This document shows, piece by piece, positions 21,701-33,100 of a DNA stretch of 64,000 nucleotides. The notes below the pieces were generated by a model. It was not told the DNA's origin. It did no database searches and worked only from the letters and a program-made list of their open reading frames with translations. Numbering within the stretch: the first letter of the stretch is position 1; each line of letters opens with the position of its first letter. A program made the position numbers and the translations under genes. The stretch comes from Trissonchulus latispiculum (Eukaryota > Nematoda > Enoplea > Enoplida > Ironidae). The stretch spans positions 62,001-126,000 of the forward strand of contig JASAND010026680.1 in the NCBI GenBank assembly GCA_030248195.1, given 5' to 3'.

Positions 21701-23590
21701 GAATTATTGCAAATAGAGTAAAGGGACTGAATGTGGGCCACCCTGCAAAGTGAATCACTAGAATTGTTTTTGAGTATAGCAGGACCGTTACTTCACGTGA
21801 AAAAATTATGTTTATATTTGCGGAAAGCCTGAAACAGTCCCCGCCCATCTATAAAATAATTGGTTGATTTAAGCTGATTGGCAATGGGTGGTTCACTTTG
21901 CACGTCTCCAAAAAGTGACCCACTTTCAGTCCCTGTACTATAACACTACTTTCATTACTGGAAATATAATTTTAACCCAAATTTTAATTTCTTACTTTTT
22001 TCGCTTTTCGTTTGCTCAGTTCCAGAAGAATTCTAAGCAGTGCGTCATTGAATTGTTAATGTTGACTTCTTCATTCCGTGGCCCCCAGGGGACTTCGACC
22101 GTTTTTGTTCACAAGCGCTCAAGATGTGGCTCAACAAAATTATGTATTGAAGGGAAGCAAGCATGACTGTTGTTGGAAATTAGCATATAAATTATGTCCA
22201 AATCTGTAGACATGTCCTAAAATTTAATTAATATTTATTTAGCAGCATTTTTGATTAATTATTCCTGTTTCTTCATGAAATGTTTATGACTCTATTTCCC
22301 CTTAGTTCTCAAGTCAAACCTGTTTTAGCTGCACTGCCCTGCCCAAGCAAAGATTTTCTTCTTCCTTAGACTCAAGTAAAACCGCTCCAAACCAAAACCC
22401 TATACATTTTCCTTCTGTTTTTGTTAGCTTTAGCTCAATGTCTCCAAGTCTATGGAGTTCGCTTCATGAAATTTTAATTTGACTTATGCTCTGTAATGGT
22501 CCATTATTACTGTCAAAAAAGTTGCGATGTGTGTGGTCTTGACTGAAGAATCTATCTTAGCGCCAACTGACATAAGCCTTGGGTTATTGTGTGAACCAAA
22601 TGACACTCTTTCTCATAATTAAGCCACACTGAAACACGCAAATTAGCATGCAATCATATCAGCATCAGCCAACCCAATCAGTCAACATTAGCGCTTTTTA
22701 CGTTCTTCTCAAAACGTCTTTTTGCAGACAGCTGCTATGTTTATATCTGCAAGATCGAACATTTAAAAATAATCAATATTGCTAAAGTAAGGTGTAGTTT
22801 CTTATTGTTTTGACCCATCCGAACTAACTCTTAGGCTTCGATAAGTTATTTAGCTGCAAACATAATTTGTTGCATTAATCCTGATTTCAACCTTTAACGG
22901 AAGGGTTATCGGTGATTGATTGATTGATTGTCCGACTGAAGGCTATAAAATACTCTGTACGAATAATACAGATATGTACATGATATTTGGTCGAGTACCG
23001 TAAGCCATTAAGCGTTAAACTTTAGACAGTCATCAAAACATGTTGTTATTTAGAAATTATATTTTACTAATCTGCTATAGGTAATATCACGGCCCACTCA
23101 CCTACGTGCATAACTCGTACATAAATCTTACCAACGCAGGAAAGAATAGATATAGAATAGATACGTATGTAGGTAAGTGCCTACTACTGGTTTGAGCTTG
23201 TATTGCCGTGCAGTTAATTATGTCAGCAAATCCCACGTTAATTTGAGTACAAGCCTAGGGTTTGCGTCATCTTCATACAAGTTCATTTGTCAGATATATT
23301 CATCAAGGTATCGTACTTTGGCTAAATGTCGAAGTGAATAGCCTATTAGTAGTCTACTAGGAATCAAGAGGATGATATATGCTTCTGACTTTCAATTACT
23401 GGAATGTGCGATCTTGTGGAATTCTGAAGCACACTAAAGACTCTGACCTGATGTCACTATTTTTCTTTAAGAGTCCTAGACACGTATAAAATCAGAAGTT
23501 CAACACTGCTGGCTAAGGTCGCTGAAGTAATCTGCTTAGTTGTTAAATCAGTATTTTAAGCTCTCTTATGCAGTGGTTTGCTCAGCAGAA
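18711..23590. other. Intergenic DNA, no supported gene
   Basis: A direct repeat of CGCGTGCTGTGCTGG (18744 and 18803) lies just outside the mobile element. The rest is AT-rich. Frames such as 18639-18953, 19052-19309, 21507-21848 and 21888-22166 lack motifs, codon bias and paired splice signals. I see no gene here, although short unrecognised exons cannot be excluded. Confidence 0.45.
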
Positions 23591-23608
23591 GGTTTTTAAA
23601 AAGCTTTG

Positions 23609-23676
23609 GCTCTACCGGGAGCCGAACCCCGGACTACTCGATCTGTAGGAATGCTAACCGTTACAGCATAGAGTGC
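23609..23676 (-). repeat. tRNA-like sequence (SINE head)
   Basis: The minus strand has a perfect T-arm (CCGGG GTTCGGC TCCCGG type) with a B box and complementary ends CTCTA/TAGAG. An A-box-like GTAACGGTTAGCA lies where the D-arm should be. The anticodon region folds poorly and position 33 is not T, so this is a tRNA-derived repeat or pseudogene rather than a functional tRNA. Confidence 0.5.
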
Positions 23677-23789
23677 ATTGTAGCGCTTCAAACTAATGCC
23701 TGGTAGAGCCCGAGAAAAAAACCCAATATGGGAGGCCTCTGTACGGCCTCTGAGGAGAGAATAGCACATGTAGTCTGCAAAGGGCAATG

Positions 23790-23890
23790 GTGTTGACACT
23801 GAATAATTGCCATAACAATTAATTAAAACATTCCCGAAAATTGTTGGAGCTTTTTTGCAAACTCTAGAACTGACATGATCTTCCACTTGG
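23790..23890 (+). repeat. SINE-like repeat core, second copy
   Basis: Repeats GACACTGAATAATTGCCAT and the CTCTAGA..TGACATGATC..CCACTTG block found at 5690-5890, at similar spacing. It lies between two tRNA-like sequences on the minus strand. Confidence 0.55.
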
Positions 23891-23955
23891 CAGTTTGAAT
23901 AATACAAGATTATAAACGAAAGAAATAAGGATGTCACTACAGCACCGAAATTCGG

Positions 23956-24022
23956 GCCTGAGGTGGGGATCGAACCCACAACCTTTGGCTGTCTAGGCCA
24001 ACGCCGATTCAGCCACCCAGGC
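23956..24022 (-). tRNA. tRNA-like gene or pseudogene (AGA anticodon position)
   Basis: The minus strand folds with a 7-bp acceptor stem (GCCTGGG/CTCAGGC, one G-U), a perfect 5-bp anticodon stem (TTGGC/GCCAA) with a 7-base loop having T at position 33 and AGA at the anticodon, and a perfect T-arm (GTGGG TTCGATC CCCAC). The D-arm is too short, total length is only 67 bases, and the long variable arm expected of tRNA-Ser is missing. A and B boxes look usable by Pol III. Most likely the head of a tRNA-derived SINE or a tRNA pseudogene. Confidence 0.45.
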
Positions 24023-24029
24023 ACAATCG

Positions 24030-25369
24030 AACCAAGCTTAAGTTTGAATTCGTTCCCAAACTGTAGTGACACGTTTTTGAATAGGCACATAGCCCTGCCA
24101 AACGGGAGGATGATCGAAGGGGAGCGAATCGAAATGGAGTTCAGCTATTATTTTGAGATAAATAAGAGATATATGGCGTTTTGGGCAGTGGTTAGTGCCA
24201 AAGGGATGGTTCTGATTGGTGCTTGTCCTACGTGCTAAGATTCTCTCAATTTCGTCAAAGTTTGGGTATTGTCTTGGTTCCTGTCTTGGTTAATCAGTAA
24301 AATTGTGACAGGCATCTTATCTTTGATCAACCTGGAAATTGGTTAAGGTCTACATTTCACGGTAGCAACCTGTGATTTGTTGCGTCTTTATTCATTATTC
24401 TTTTAATACATACACAGTTTGTTAAGTCTCTTGGAGACGAACTTCACAGTAGTGTATCCTGCAAGGAGCACCGACAGCCCTTGCCCCTGAAGCAGGGATG
24501 GAGAAATTCTCCAGGAATCACTTTTCAACTCTTACTTTGCTACCACCGTTTGGCGACCCCCGTTTGGCGACAAGCGACCCCCGTTTGGAACTATGTGCCC
24601 ATATAGGGGCGGTGTGAGAGGGGGTCAATTTGTGGGGGGGGGGTAAGCCGTTAGCGCGCATCGCATAGTTTTTGTCTTTATTGCATAGAATGTGACGCTT
24701 GTCACACTCTTATCATTATGTACTCTTGCTACCACTGACATTACCATTAAACCAAAGCAATATTTTGAGAAAATCACCAGTTTCTACTTTTACCCAGTGT
24801 CACAAACTTTGCCGTCCTCCATTCCATAGGCAGTATTAAATATGCATGATGGCAGAAGAAGAAGAAGGTCACAAGAAAGTTGAGAGTTATTTCAAAAACT
24901 TCGTCAGATCTTAAGGTAGTCTTGCGAACTTTTTCATTTTCATATTTCCAGCACCTGTTTAGAGGCACAGGTCTCCTTCCACGCATCACTGGATAGTAGG
25001 TCTCTCTCCTTCTGTTGAAGTTGGGACGAACTATTCATAAATATAAAGCTTGATTTGCAAGCTTAGGCTTCTTTGCATTGGAAAGGCACCTTCAGGTTCG
25101 CGGCATTTGATACACCGTGCCTCTCTGTTTGGCTTTAGTGAATATAAAGGTAGTTTTAGATAATTGAATTTGGCTGAACCGACGGATCTATTTATTACAG
25201 AGGCCGCCTTTCTGTCGGGATAAGGCTGGCTACTGTGACTCTGTCATTTAGTGATTCCCGGCTCTGTATATTAACAGTCTTATGTCTTGGAATGGCATGC
25301 TTCTGTTCTTCCTTTTGGAGCGAAATCTAAAATAGGTAGAGCATTTTAGTTTCATCCCTAGAGCAAGGT
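24030..25369. other. Intergenic DNA, no gene seen
   Basis: Contains two short GTTTGGCGACC..CGTTTGG repeats (24548-24590) and a G-rich run (24630-24650), but no supported coding exon. A motif near 24705-24735 (ACTCTTATCATTATGTACTC and flank) recurs elsewhere; see findings. Confidence 0.4.
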
Positions 25370-25374
25370 GAAAC

Positions 25375-25870
25375 CAATTTAATTTCTTTAAAGATGGTTG
25401 AATTAAACGGATTAAAAGTCAGCCGGATTAAAATTTTAACAGCTATTTGTTTAATGCTGGATTAAACAAATTAAACGGATTAAAATTAACTCAGTTAATC
25501 CGACCAATTTAATCCGTTTAATACGTCATTAAAGAAAGCTATTAAAAATTTTAATCCGCCAACTTTTAATCCATTTAATCCACTTAGTCGCACGAGAATT
25601 AAAACCTGCATTTGCAGGCGGCGGATTAAACGGATTAAAATTAGTTTTTAAGGAAACGGCGTCATCAGGTCGGATTAAAATTAACTCGTTGATTTTTTTT
25701 AATCCGAAGTGTGAATAAAGAAACAGGATTATTAAAATGTTGAGCCTTCGTGCATTAAAAAATAGGATTTAATTTGATCCGTTTAATCGTTTAACTAGTT
25801 AGATTAAACTGTAATCCACTTAATCCAAGTTGCTATTTCTTTAATGCGGATTAATTTTAATCTTATTCGT
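25375..25870. repeat. Scrambled GGATTAAA/TTTAATCC repeat block
   Basis: About 500 bases built largely from the word GGATTAAA and its complement TTTAATCC, often as CGGATTAAA or TTAATCCGTTTAATCCG, on both strands with irregular spacing. It is neither a clean tandem array nor a single palindrome. It cannot encode a protein of note. Confidence 0.75.
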
Positions 25871-26360
25871 TTAAGCTCTAAAGAAATATGTCCTGCGATA
25901 ATTTAGTCCATTTTCTACTGTTTGTGAAAAGGAATGGGTTAATCTGAACTAAAAATATATTAGCTGTGTAACTCGGTTAAACTCGATTTCCCTCTAGAAA
26001 GAATAAGTTTTGGCTGTCACAGCTTTTGGCATGGAAAGGAAAACAGGAATTATCTAGAACGGCCTGTACGTTTTTATCCTACTGTCACTTGGTAAGGCAA
26101 AGCCTATTGGAAATAATGGTTAACTACAGTTATACCTACAAAGAAATTATAAGTTCTTCTTTGAGCTTGGCTGAAAGCATGTGACATAACAATGAAAAGC
26201 GATAATCGTATGGTGTAGTCAAGTAATAATGTCTTTCCTCGGTCCAAATTAGTATGCTATCCCTTGAACCATTGTATTCCTCTTCTGAATTTCTGTCTCA
26301 GAAAGAATTGTAACACGTTGCAGTTCCTGTTTACGTCGATTGAGTACATCATTTCTATAA

Positions 26361-27014
26361 GTACTATCAAGAGTACATAATAAAGAGTATGAAACTCTTA
26401 CACTAGCATGTACAAATCATGCTAGGTATGCTCGGTTCATTAACTCGGGACCCCCCCCGTAACTTCCGGGGGGGGTCCCACTTTGCACTAATTACACGCT
26501 TTCATATAAGCGTGTGTCTGCTCGCTGATTGGCCCACTAGCCTACGGCTTACTGTAGATAATTTATTAGTTATTTTAATTAATTAATTATAACTTTAATT
26601 AGGTTAATGCAATTAAAAAACTAATTCGACAATTTTGTAGCATTTTTTCTGCTCTTTCCAATGATATAAAAATTGTTGCACACTACAAAAATTCGCAGGA
26701 ATGTAGTGTGCAACAATTTTTATATCATTGGAAAGAGCAGAAATTGCTACAAAGTTGTCGATTTAGTTTTTAATTGCGTTAACCTAATTAAAGTTATACT
26801 TAATTAATTAAAATAAGTAATAAATTACCTGCAGTAAGCCTTAGGCTAGTGGACCAATCAGCAAGCAGACACACGCTTAAGCGCGTAATTAGTGCCAAGT
26901 TGGACCCCCCGGAAGTTACGGGGGGTCCCGAGTTAGTGAACCGAGCATACCTAGCATGATTTGTACATGCGAGTGTAAGAGTTTCATACTCTTATATTAT
27001 GTACTCTTGGTACT
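26361..27014. mobile_element. 654-bp foldback element
   Basis: A nearly complete palindrome. The outer arms begin GTAC.A.CAAGAGTACATAAT and include an inverted pair of G-runs flanking AACTTCCGG. The centre is a long hairpin, with TAGTGTGCAACAATTTTTAT facing its complement around a loop of about 15 bases. No coding capacity. The GGGACCCCCC/GGGGGGTCC blocks and TAACTCGGGA words relate it loosely to the foldback at 36587-36938. Likely a non-autonomous DNA transposon; no clear target duplication was identified. Confidence 0.8.
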
Positions 27015-27162
27015 ATCTTTATCTTATTACCTTATTTCTATCAATATTGTTTTAGCTTTATTGTTGTTCTGAAGTTTTCTGAACCAAAGAGACTCGGATT
27101 TGTGATTGATGTGGATGTGCACAGTTGTAATAGGCACGACAATGAGAATTCCAGAGACGCCA

Positions 27163-27298
27163 ATGTTATCAACACCTCAACCCGGGTTGTCCTTAATTCG
27201 GATTGGATTCGAATTAGTGCGAGTGTTTGGATTTTTATGTGTTAAAGATAGCCAGCATAAGGTTTGGAACCCGAATTCGGACGTTGATAACATTGGTT
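27163..27298. repeat. Short inverted-repeat element (about 135 bp)
   Basis: CCAATGTTATCAAC at the left faces GTTGATAACATTGG at the right, an exact 14-bp terminal inverted repeat. A second internal pair is AACCCGGGTTGTCC..AATTCGG versus AACCCGAATTCGG. The open frame across it (27106-27345) is explained by this element. Confidence 0.6.
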
Positions 27299-27345
27299 CC
27301 AGAAGACGTTCCAGAAGAAGTTCCTCCAAGTCTGGACAAATCTAG

Positions 27346-30126
27346 CAGTTTATAGGAGTCTCAAAGAGAGATCAACTTCACGACTTTTGAGTTGAGATAG
27401 ATCCTCTGTTTTCCTTTTATCCACTTTTGGAGCTACTAGTCTTCCATGTGTACATCTAGTCGGCACTGAATTTTCAGCAAGTCAGTTTATATCACTGATA
27501 AACACTGTCTCATGGCGTAATTTTCCGTAGTTATGAGTTCCGTAGTTTTGAGTGGTAATTTACAGTCTTCCGTTTTGATGAGCTTTTGAACTGTGGTGCT
27601 CCCGTACCAATATAAGCTAATGCTAGGTTAACTTGTTGTCAAGGCGGACGGTATACTTTTAGAGCGTCTTGATGTGTAAAGACGTACAATTAAAGGCTAA
27701 TCCAGAATTTAACATTTCATTTTTCCTAACAAAGACTACCTTTCAAATTAATTTGATTATCATGTCAGCCAGGTTTTGAAAGACAGAAGATGTAGTCCGC
27801 GTTCCACGTCGATGTAGTCTTCTCGTCTTTCCCGCTTCAAATCTTCGTTAATTGGCATGCTAATTATAACATGTGATTGAAGGACGTTTCAGCTGAGGAA
27901 ATTATCCATTTAATCATACAAACATAACGCTTACCAAGGAAACCTAAAATTGGCAACAAAGTAGTCTAAAGACGTGGGAAGTAATCACATCAAAATAGAG
28001 TCTATTTTTGTGGTTTATTTGTTACCTTAGGTTTACCTGATACGTAGTGAAATAATTGCAAAAGAAATCTTAAGTTAGAAAAAGTATATCAGATGACAGT
28101 TTTCCACTGCTTATGCTTGCAGTAAATAGTATCTAGCGTTAGTTCAGTAGCTCAGATACTTCATTACCAAGTGTTATTTTGATAATAACAATTTGGGTGT
28201 TTGTTAGCCAATTTTTATATGACTAAACAGGTTATGAAATTATAAAATCATATAGCTCCGTACTTCTGTTTCACTTAACTTGCTTTGTGCTGGTTTGATG
28301 TGATTAAAATTCGGCAACGAAATGTGAAATCTAGCTTAGACTTATAGAAATTTGCGTCTATTTGAAATTTTCATGCATTGTCTTAAATATATGATGAAAT
28401 TTCTTGACTTAACAATTGTAGAGGCTCTCTTCTGAACTAAAAGCTCTGAGATTTCACAATGCTGGATAATTTAAGCTGATGCTGACACTGATACAGTTTA
28501 GCGGGAAGTTGCAGGGACAGCATTACTGTACTACTGTTTTTACCATTGCTAGTTTTAACGAAACTCCTGGATACATATTATTCCACAAGTTCATGTTAAA
28601 CGACTGATTTTTCCCTTTCAGCATTTCCATGAGTATTTTCATGAAATGATTAAAAGGTGTAATGAAATTGTCAGGCGGTAGATCCTTTGATGTTGGATGT
28701 CCCAGCTAATTTTCCTAATATGTTTCCTTATATTTTCCTCTTGTTTTTGTCACATGATTTCGTTTGGGTTCACAGAGGCCGTTATCTAGCATTATCTGAA
28801 CTTACGTATATAGGGTCTTATCTCACCAGTAATCTTTCTTTATACTTAGCTTTAGGCTTGCAGGTGATACGGCATTTTCTGAGGCGCTAACAGAATATGG
28901 GATTTAGCTCGTAAATTAGTCTTCTCTAATATTTCAGGAAAATGATTTACTGGCGTGCGTCATATGTAATCTTGGCACTGTTTTTATCAGATGAGAATAA
29001 CAACATATTAATCCATACTTAATAACTTATAATATAGTGTTCTATTTTAAGCTAATTAATCTTAACATAATGAAACAAATCATGTAATCAAAAGTAAAGT
29101 ACCGTCTCAGTAAAGTTCCCGTTGAGCTAATAGATGAAATGAAAGTTATGCACCACTGAAAGACGGATGTATTAGTAGACTGAAACATAGGGCCTCCAGC
29201 GAGATATGAACTCGCAAACTTTCATTTTCATGGACAGCAATAACGCTCCGCCAATTAAGCCACAAAGTCCACAACTCAGGCCTCCGACGACGCCTGTGCT
29301 AGTTATTAGGGAAATCTTTAATTTAATAAGATACCTGCATGAATGGTGGGTATAATCTTAGCATTTATAGCAAAATCGGTATGTTTAAGGAATTTGCATA
29401 TTTTACATTTTGTGTTACAATACAATACAATGTGTTCTTTATTCTCTGAGAAACTGTTGATATTGTTCATGCTAGACTACGGCAAATGCTTGGTTTGTTA
29501 ATTGGTTATAAAACTTAACTCAGAGGAAAGTTTGCTATACCTAATACACAATTTATTGCTTATATGTGTATAAACTATTGTTTATGACTTCTGGCATTTT
29601 AGGTTTTTAAGTTTCTTAAATCTAACTGCATTCCGAATGTATCGATAAATTGTACGTTGATTATTAATTTCTGCGAATCACCATTATTGGAAATGCTTGC
29701 CTCGGAACACCAACCTTTTCCAACTTGACATTTGATTTTTGTGCTGTCCCCTTGTTGTGCGTAATTGCAGCCTTTCTGAAAACAACACTGTCTATTGATA
29801 GCCTAGATAAATATGGTAAGTGGTGATTTTGTACCGTTGCCCTTTCCACGCTCCCTTACCTCCATTTTGCACATATTACCAGTACCAAGGTGACAAACTC
29901 ACTTTTATTGTAGACAAGCACAGTTTCCTACAAACATAGCTCTTAATCAAACTCTCAAATCTAAGTCACTGATCATTTGAATCGAACTCGGTCATTTGTT
30001 TCTGAGGCTATTAACTAATGAAAACTAGGACTAGTCGATACTAAAGGGGTAACAGTTAGCTTACACGGTATTCAAAGATTTATTGCTATCTGGTAGGTAG
30101 ACTTTAGTTATCAAGTTAGCTTCATA
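27346..30126. other. Intergenic DNA upstream of the ten-exon gene
   Basis: AT-rich. Apart from a tRNA-like repeat near 29190-29290 I see no gene. The 5' untranslated region and promoter of the gene starting at 30137 must lie here, but no TATA or other signal is convincing. Confidence 0.4.
29190..29290 (-). repeat. tRNA-like SINE fragment
   Basis: The minus strand contains an A-box-like TGGCTTAATTGGCGG and, about 45 bases later, a T-arm-like hairpin GCGAG TTCATAT CTCGC acting as a B box. The ends carry complementary GGAGGCC/GGCCTCC words. The intervening anticodon region does not fold properly. Best read as a degraded tRNA-derived repeat. Confidence 0.4.
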
Positions 30127-30136
30127 ATGAGCCTCT

Positions 30137-33100
30137 ATGCTAACTGAACGAATCAAGCCCTACGTTTTGTGTTTGTTTGAACCAAGAGCAGGGAAAACGT
30201 TGAAAGGATATGAGAAAGTCTTTAATCGGATGTTTTTGACCGACACTAACGAACCGATGATTAGATTTAGAAAATATTTTTGTCTTGGAGGCCAATTTCC
30301 TGGCCAGCCAGATCCTAAGGCATTATCTCCCCCTTCGGTCCGCCTTTGGAGGAATCAAACACCACTGGATGAGCTAGTCAGGCCAACTGGGGAAATTGTG
30401 CAGCCTAAAATGTGCATTGCGTTTATACTCATCATGAACAATTTTTACAAGTTTTACGACGCTTTGCTGGAATTTTGTGAACATCTGACAGCCGCTTTTC
30501 TCATAGTGATTGTTGTGCTATTGATTATTATACCTGTTATGTTTTTGGTAAGGTACCTAGGTAACTAGAACAGTCGAGTCGAGAAAACCGATATTGTCGT
30601 GATGTTAAAACTTATTTTATACAATTCAGAATCATAATTTAATACGTTGACATTGTAAAAATTAAATATCTTGAGCAATTTTCATCCAAAGAATGACAAA
30701 CTGCAACTCATTTGAAAATTTTCTTGAATTGGTATTCACAGTTTATTTTACTTTCTTCGGGTTACATGTTTTAGGACTCCGATTCAGCTAATCGTCCCTT
30801 CATAGCCATTGTGGTTCTGATTTGTGGCGTCATCGGGGGTCTGGTAGCGGTAATTTCCTTCATACTATTCTGCAAATACTGTTTCAAACGGAAAAGTGCA
30901 AGGTAATAAATATGTAAATAAGTTTCTAACGTCATCAGATGTGGCATAGGATATCACACCAGCTAACCTGTTCACTGAAGGCAATAGCTGTGATATTAAA
31001 GTTGATAAACGGTCGTGTAGTCTGTGACCATCTGTTGCGTACAGAGCAAATGTACTTTAGAATAAATCATCAAGAAAAATTAACACACCGCAAACTCACT
31101 AAACCTTAGCTTGATCACGTATAACAAGTCTTCCAACATTTTCAGCTCTCGGCTCAGCTTCTCGAACGACGACAGTATATTCACAGAAACCTAACCCCAC
31201 AATACATACATAGGTGAAATACAGAAGCAATATCGGTATTCACACACGCACCCACCCAACCCCCACACACGCACACCCACACACACGCACACGCGCACCA
31301 CATTACAACGTGTTAGTGTTGTTCAGCGTCTGCGCTGGGCTGGGCCAGTTTGCCCGACGACGTCGAACCGGTGTCGGCTATCCAAAATGTTCAATTTTAT
31401 ATCCTCATTTCTGCTGCCTACAGTCAAACAAATTGCAGAACCCTATTCGGAAAAAAGAGTTTGAGTCAAATCTTTCTCAAAACTGTACAATGCAGCCGGT
31501 CCGTCCATGTAGGAAACGGACTTCTGAAATCTGATTGTCTGCTGGCTACTCTTCTCCTACTTAACAAATCTCTACCGATAACTTATTTCTAAAAACCTGG
31601 GCGGCTACGAGATAATGACATCTAGATAATGACATGAAAGAAGCGCGAAACAACAGTTTAGAAATAAAGTTCCCTAAAGTCGAATAAAAATTTTACAGAT
31701 GAGCCTCCCAACCGCGCAGATAATTGCGTGTCCCGACCAAACATAGTGGAATGTAATTTGAAAGTACTGATTCGGGTTCACAAAGGTAGACTCGCAGAAC
31801 TCCCATCAGCAAAAATGGATGTTCTCAACTTGGATGTTCTCAACTTTTTCGTGCGATTCTATCCAGTACGATAATGGATATATTCATAATCTATTTCATT
31901 AGACACATTAAAGCGTAACGTAATTGCGGTTTGGCAATGCTTTGGAAACTAATCTAAGTCTAAGGGAAATCCTCCTGGTTTCTCACAGATTTAGATTAAC
32001 AAATTTTCCGGTAAGCCGTGAGCTTAAAGCGTTGTTCTCTAGCTAGAAGAATTAAAAACACCAGAACCTTCACAGCACCAAATTCCAGGACACACAAACT
32101 TAAAGTTATATGGATATCAAATCTCTTAAAAACGTTAGAGACTCCAGAACCACGAGAAACCGCCATGACAGTGAAAGCACGAAGAAACCAATTAGTAGAT
32201 TAGAATGCAACAAACAGTAGCTTCTATGGTGACACGGGCGCTGAATCGGATGAAATAAGAAGTTAGTTGGGTGTCTTGTCTTCATTCTAAACTTTTTTCC
32301 TACCTACAATCAGATCACAAAATGTTTTCCTCTTCCACTCAAACTCATCAAAACTCATCATAATTGGACGCAGGAACAGCTCACAAGTCCCATCTACTAC
32401 CCACCCAACACACGAATTCTAAGAAGTTAAAACATAAACAATGGCTGAATAGCAGTCATGATAAGACTGGGCACAAACAAAGTAATTTGATAGGTGATAT
32501 ATACGAAGAGTCCCTTTAAAAACAGTCTTGCTTTGTTTTCTACGAGTGTATGCAGTTGGTAGGTAGGTAGGTAACTGTTGTAGGTAGTTTTAAAAAGCAT
32601 AACTTTTGTTTCAGTGACAACAGGCCAGGCCTTCGGAAGGACTCGTCAGTTCCCGGACTGTCAGGATATCAAGTGATTCCATCCTCCGCGCAGCCCTTGC
32701 CTCTGGATTTGGAAGCTTATCTTCAGCAGCCTGATGCTCAAACGGACCCGCTTACAGCGTTAGTGTTAAACCTCACAAAAATAATCCATATGGGCAGCAT
32801 TAAGAAACTAAATAAAATAGCTATAGCTAATGGAGGTTTTGGAATTCGGTAGTGAGGTTTAGAGCTGGGCAACACACCAACCATGAGCCACCGGCTAACG
32901 GTTTCTCTCCTTCCAAAGCGCCTCCCTCATGAAGTTACCTGCCTCACTCCACACTTCCAAGAAACATTTATATATGGGTTCATCTCATACTGGCTAGGGG
33001 GGGGGGAGGCCCCCACCGGAGGACAGGGCATCGGGTCGGGGCAGGGGGGGACGGCAGGGAACAAACGGAAAATAATTTTTTTGGTTAAATTTGCCTCGGA

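Noticed and set aside
23956..24022. Functional tRNA-Ser (AGA)
   Set aside because: The D-arm is too short and the long variable arm expected of tRNA-Ser is absent, so it is kept only as tRNA-like.
27106..27345. 79-residue frame ending in an Arg/Ser-rich stretch
   Set aside because: Spans a short inverted-repeat element (27163-27298), so the frame is explained by repeat structure.
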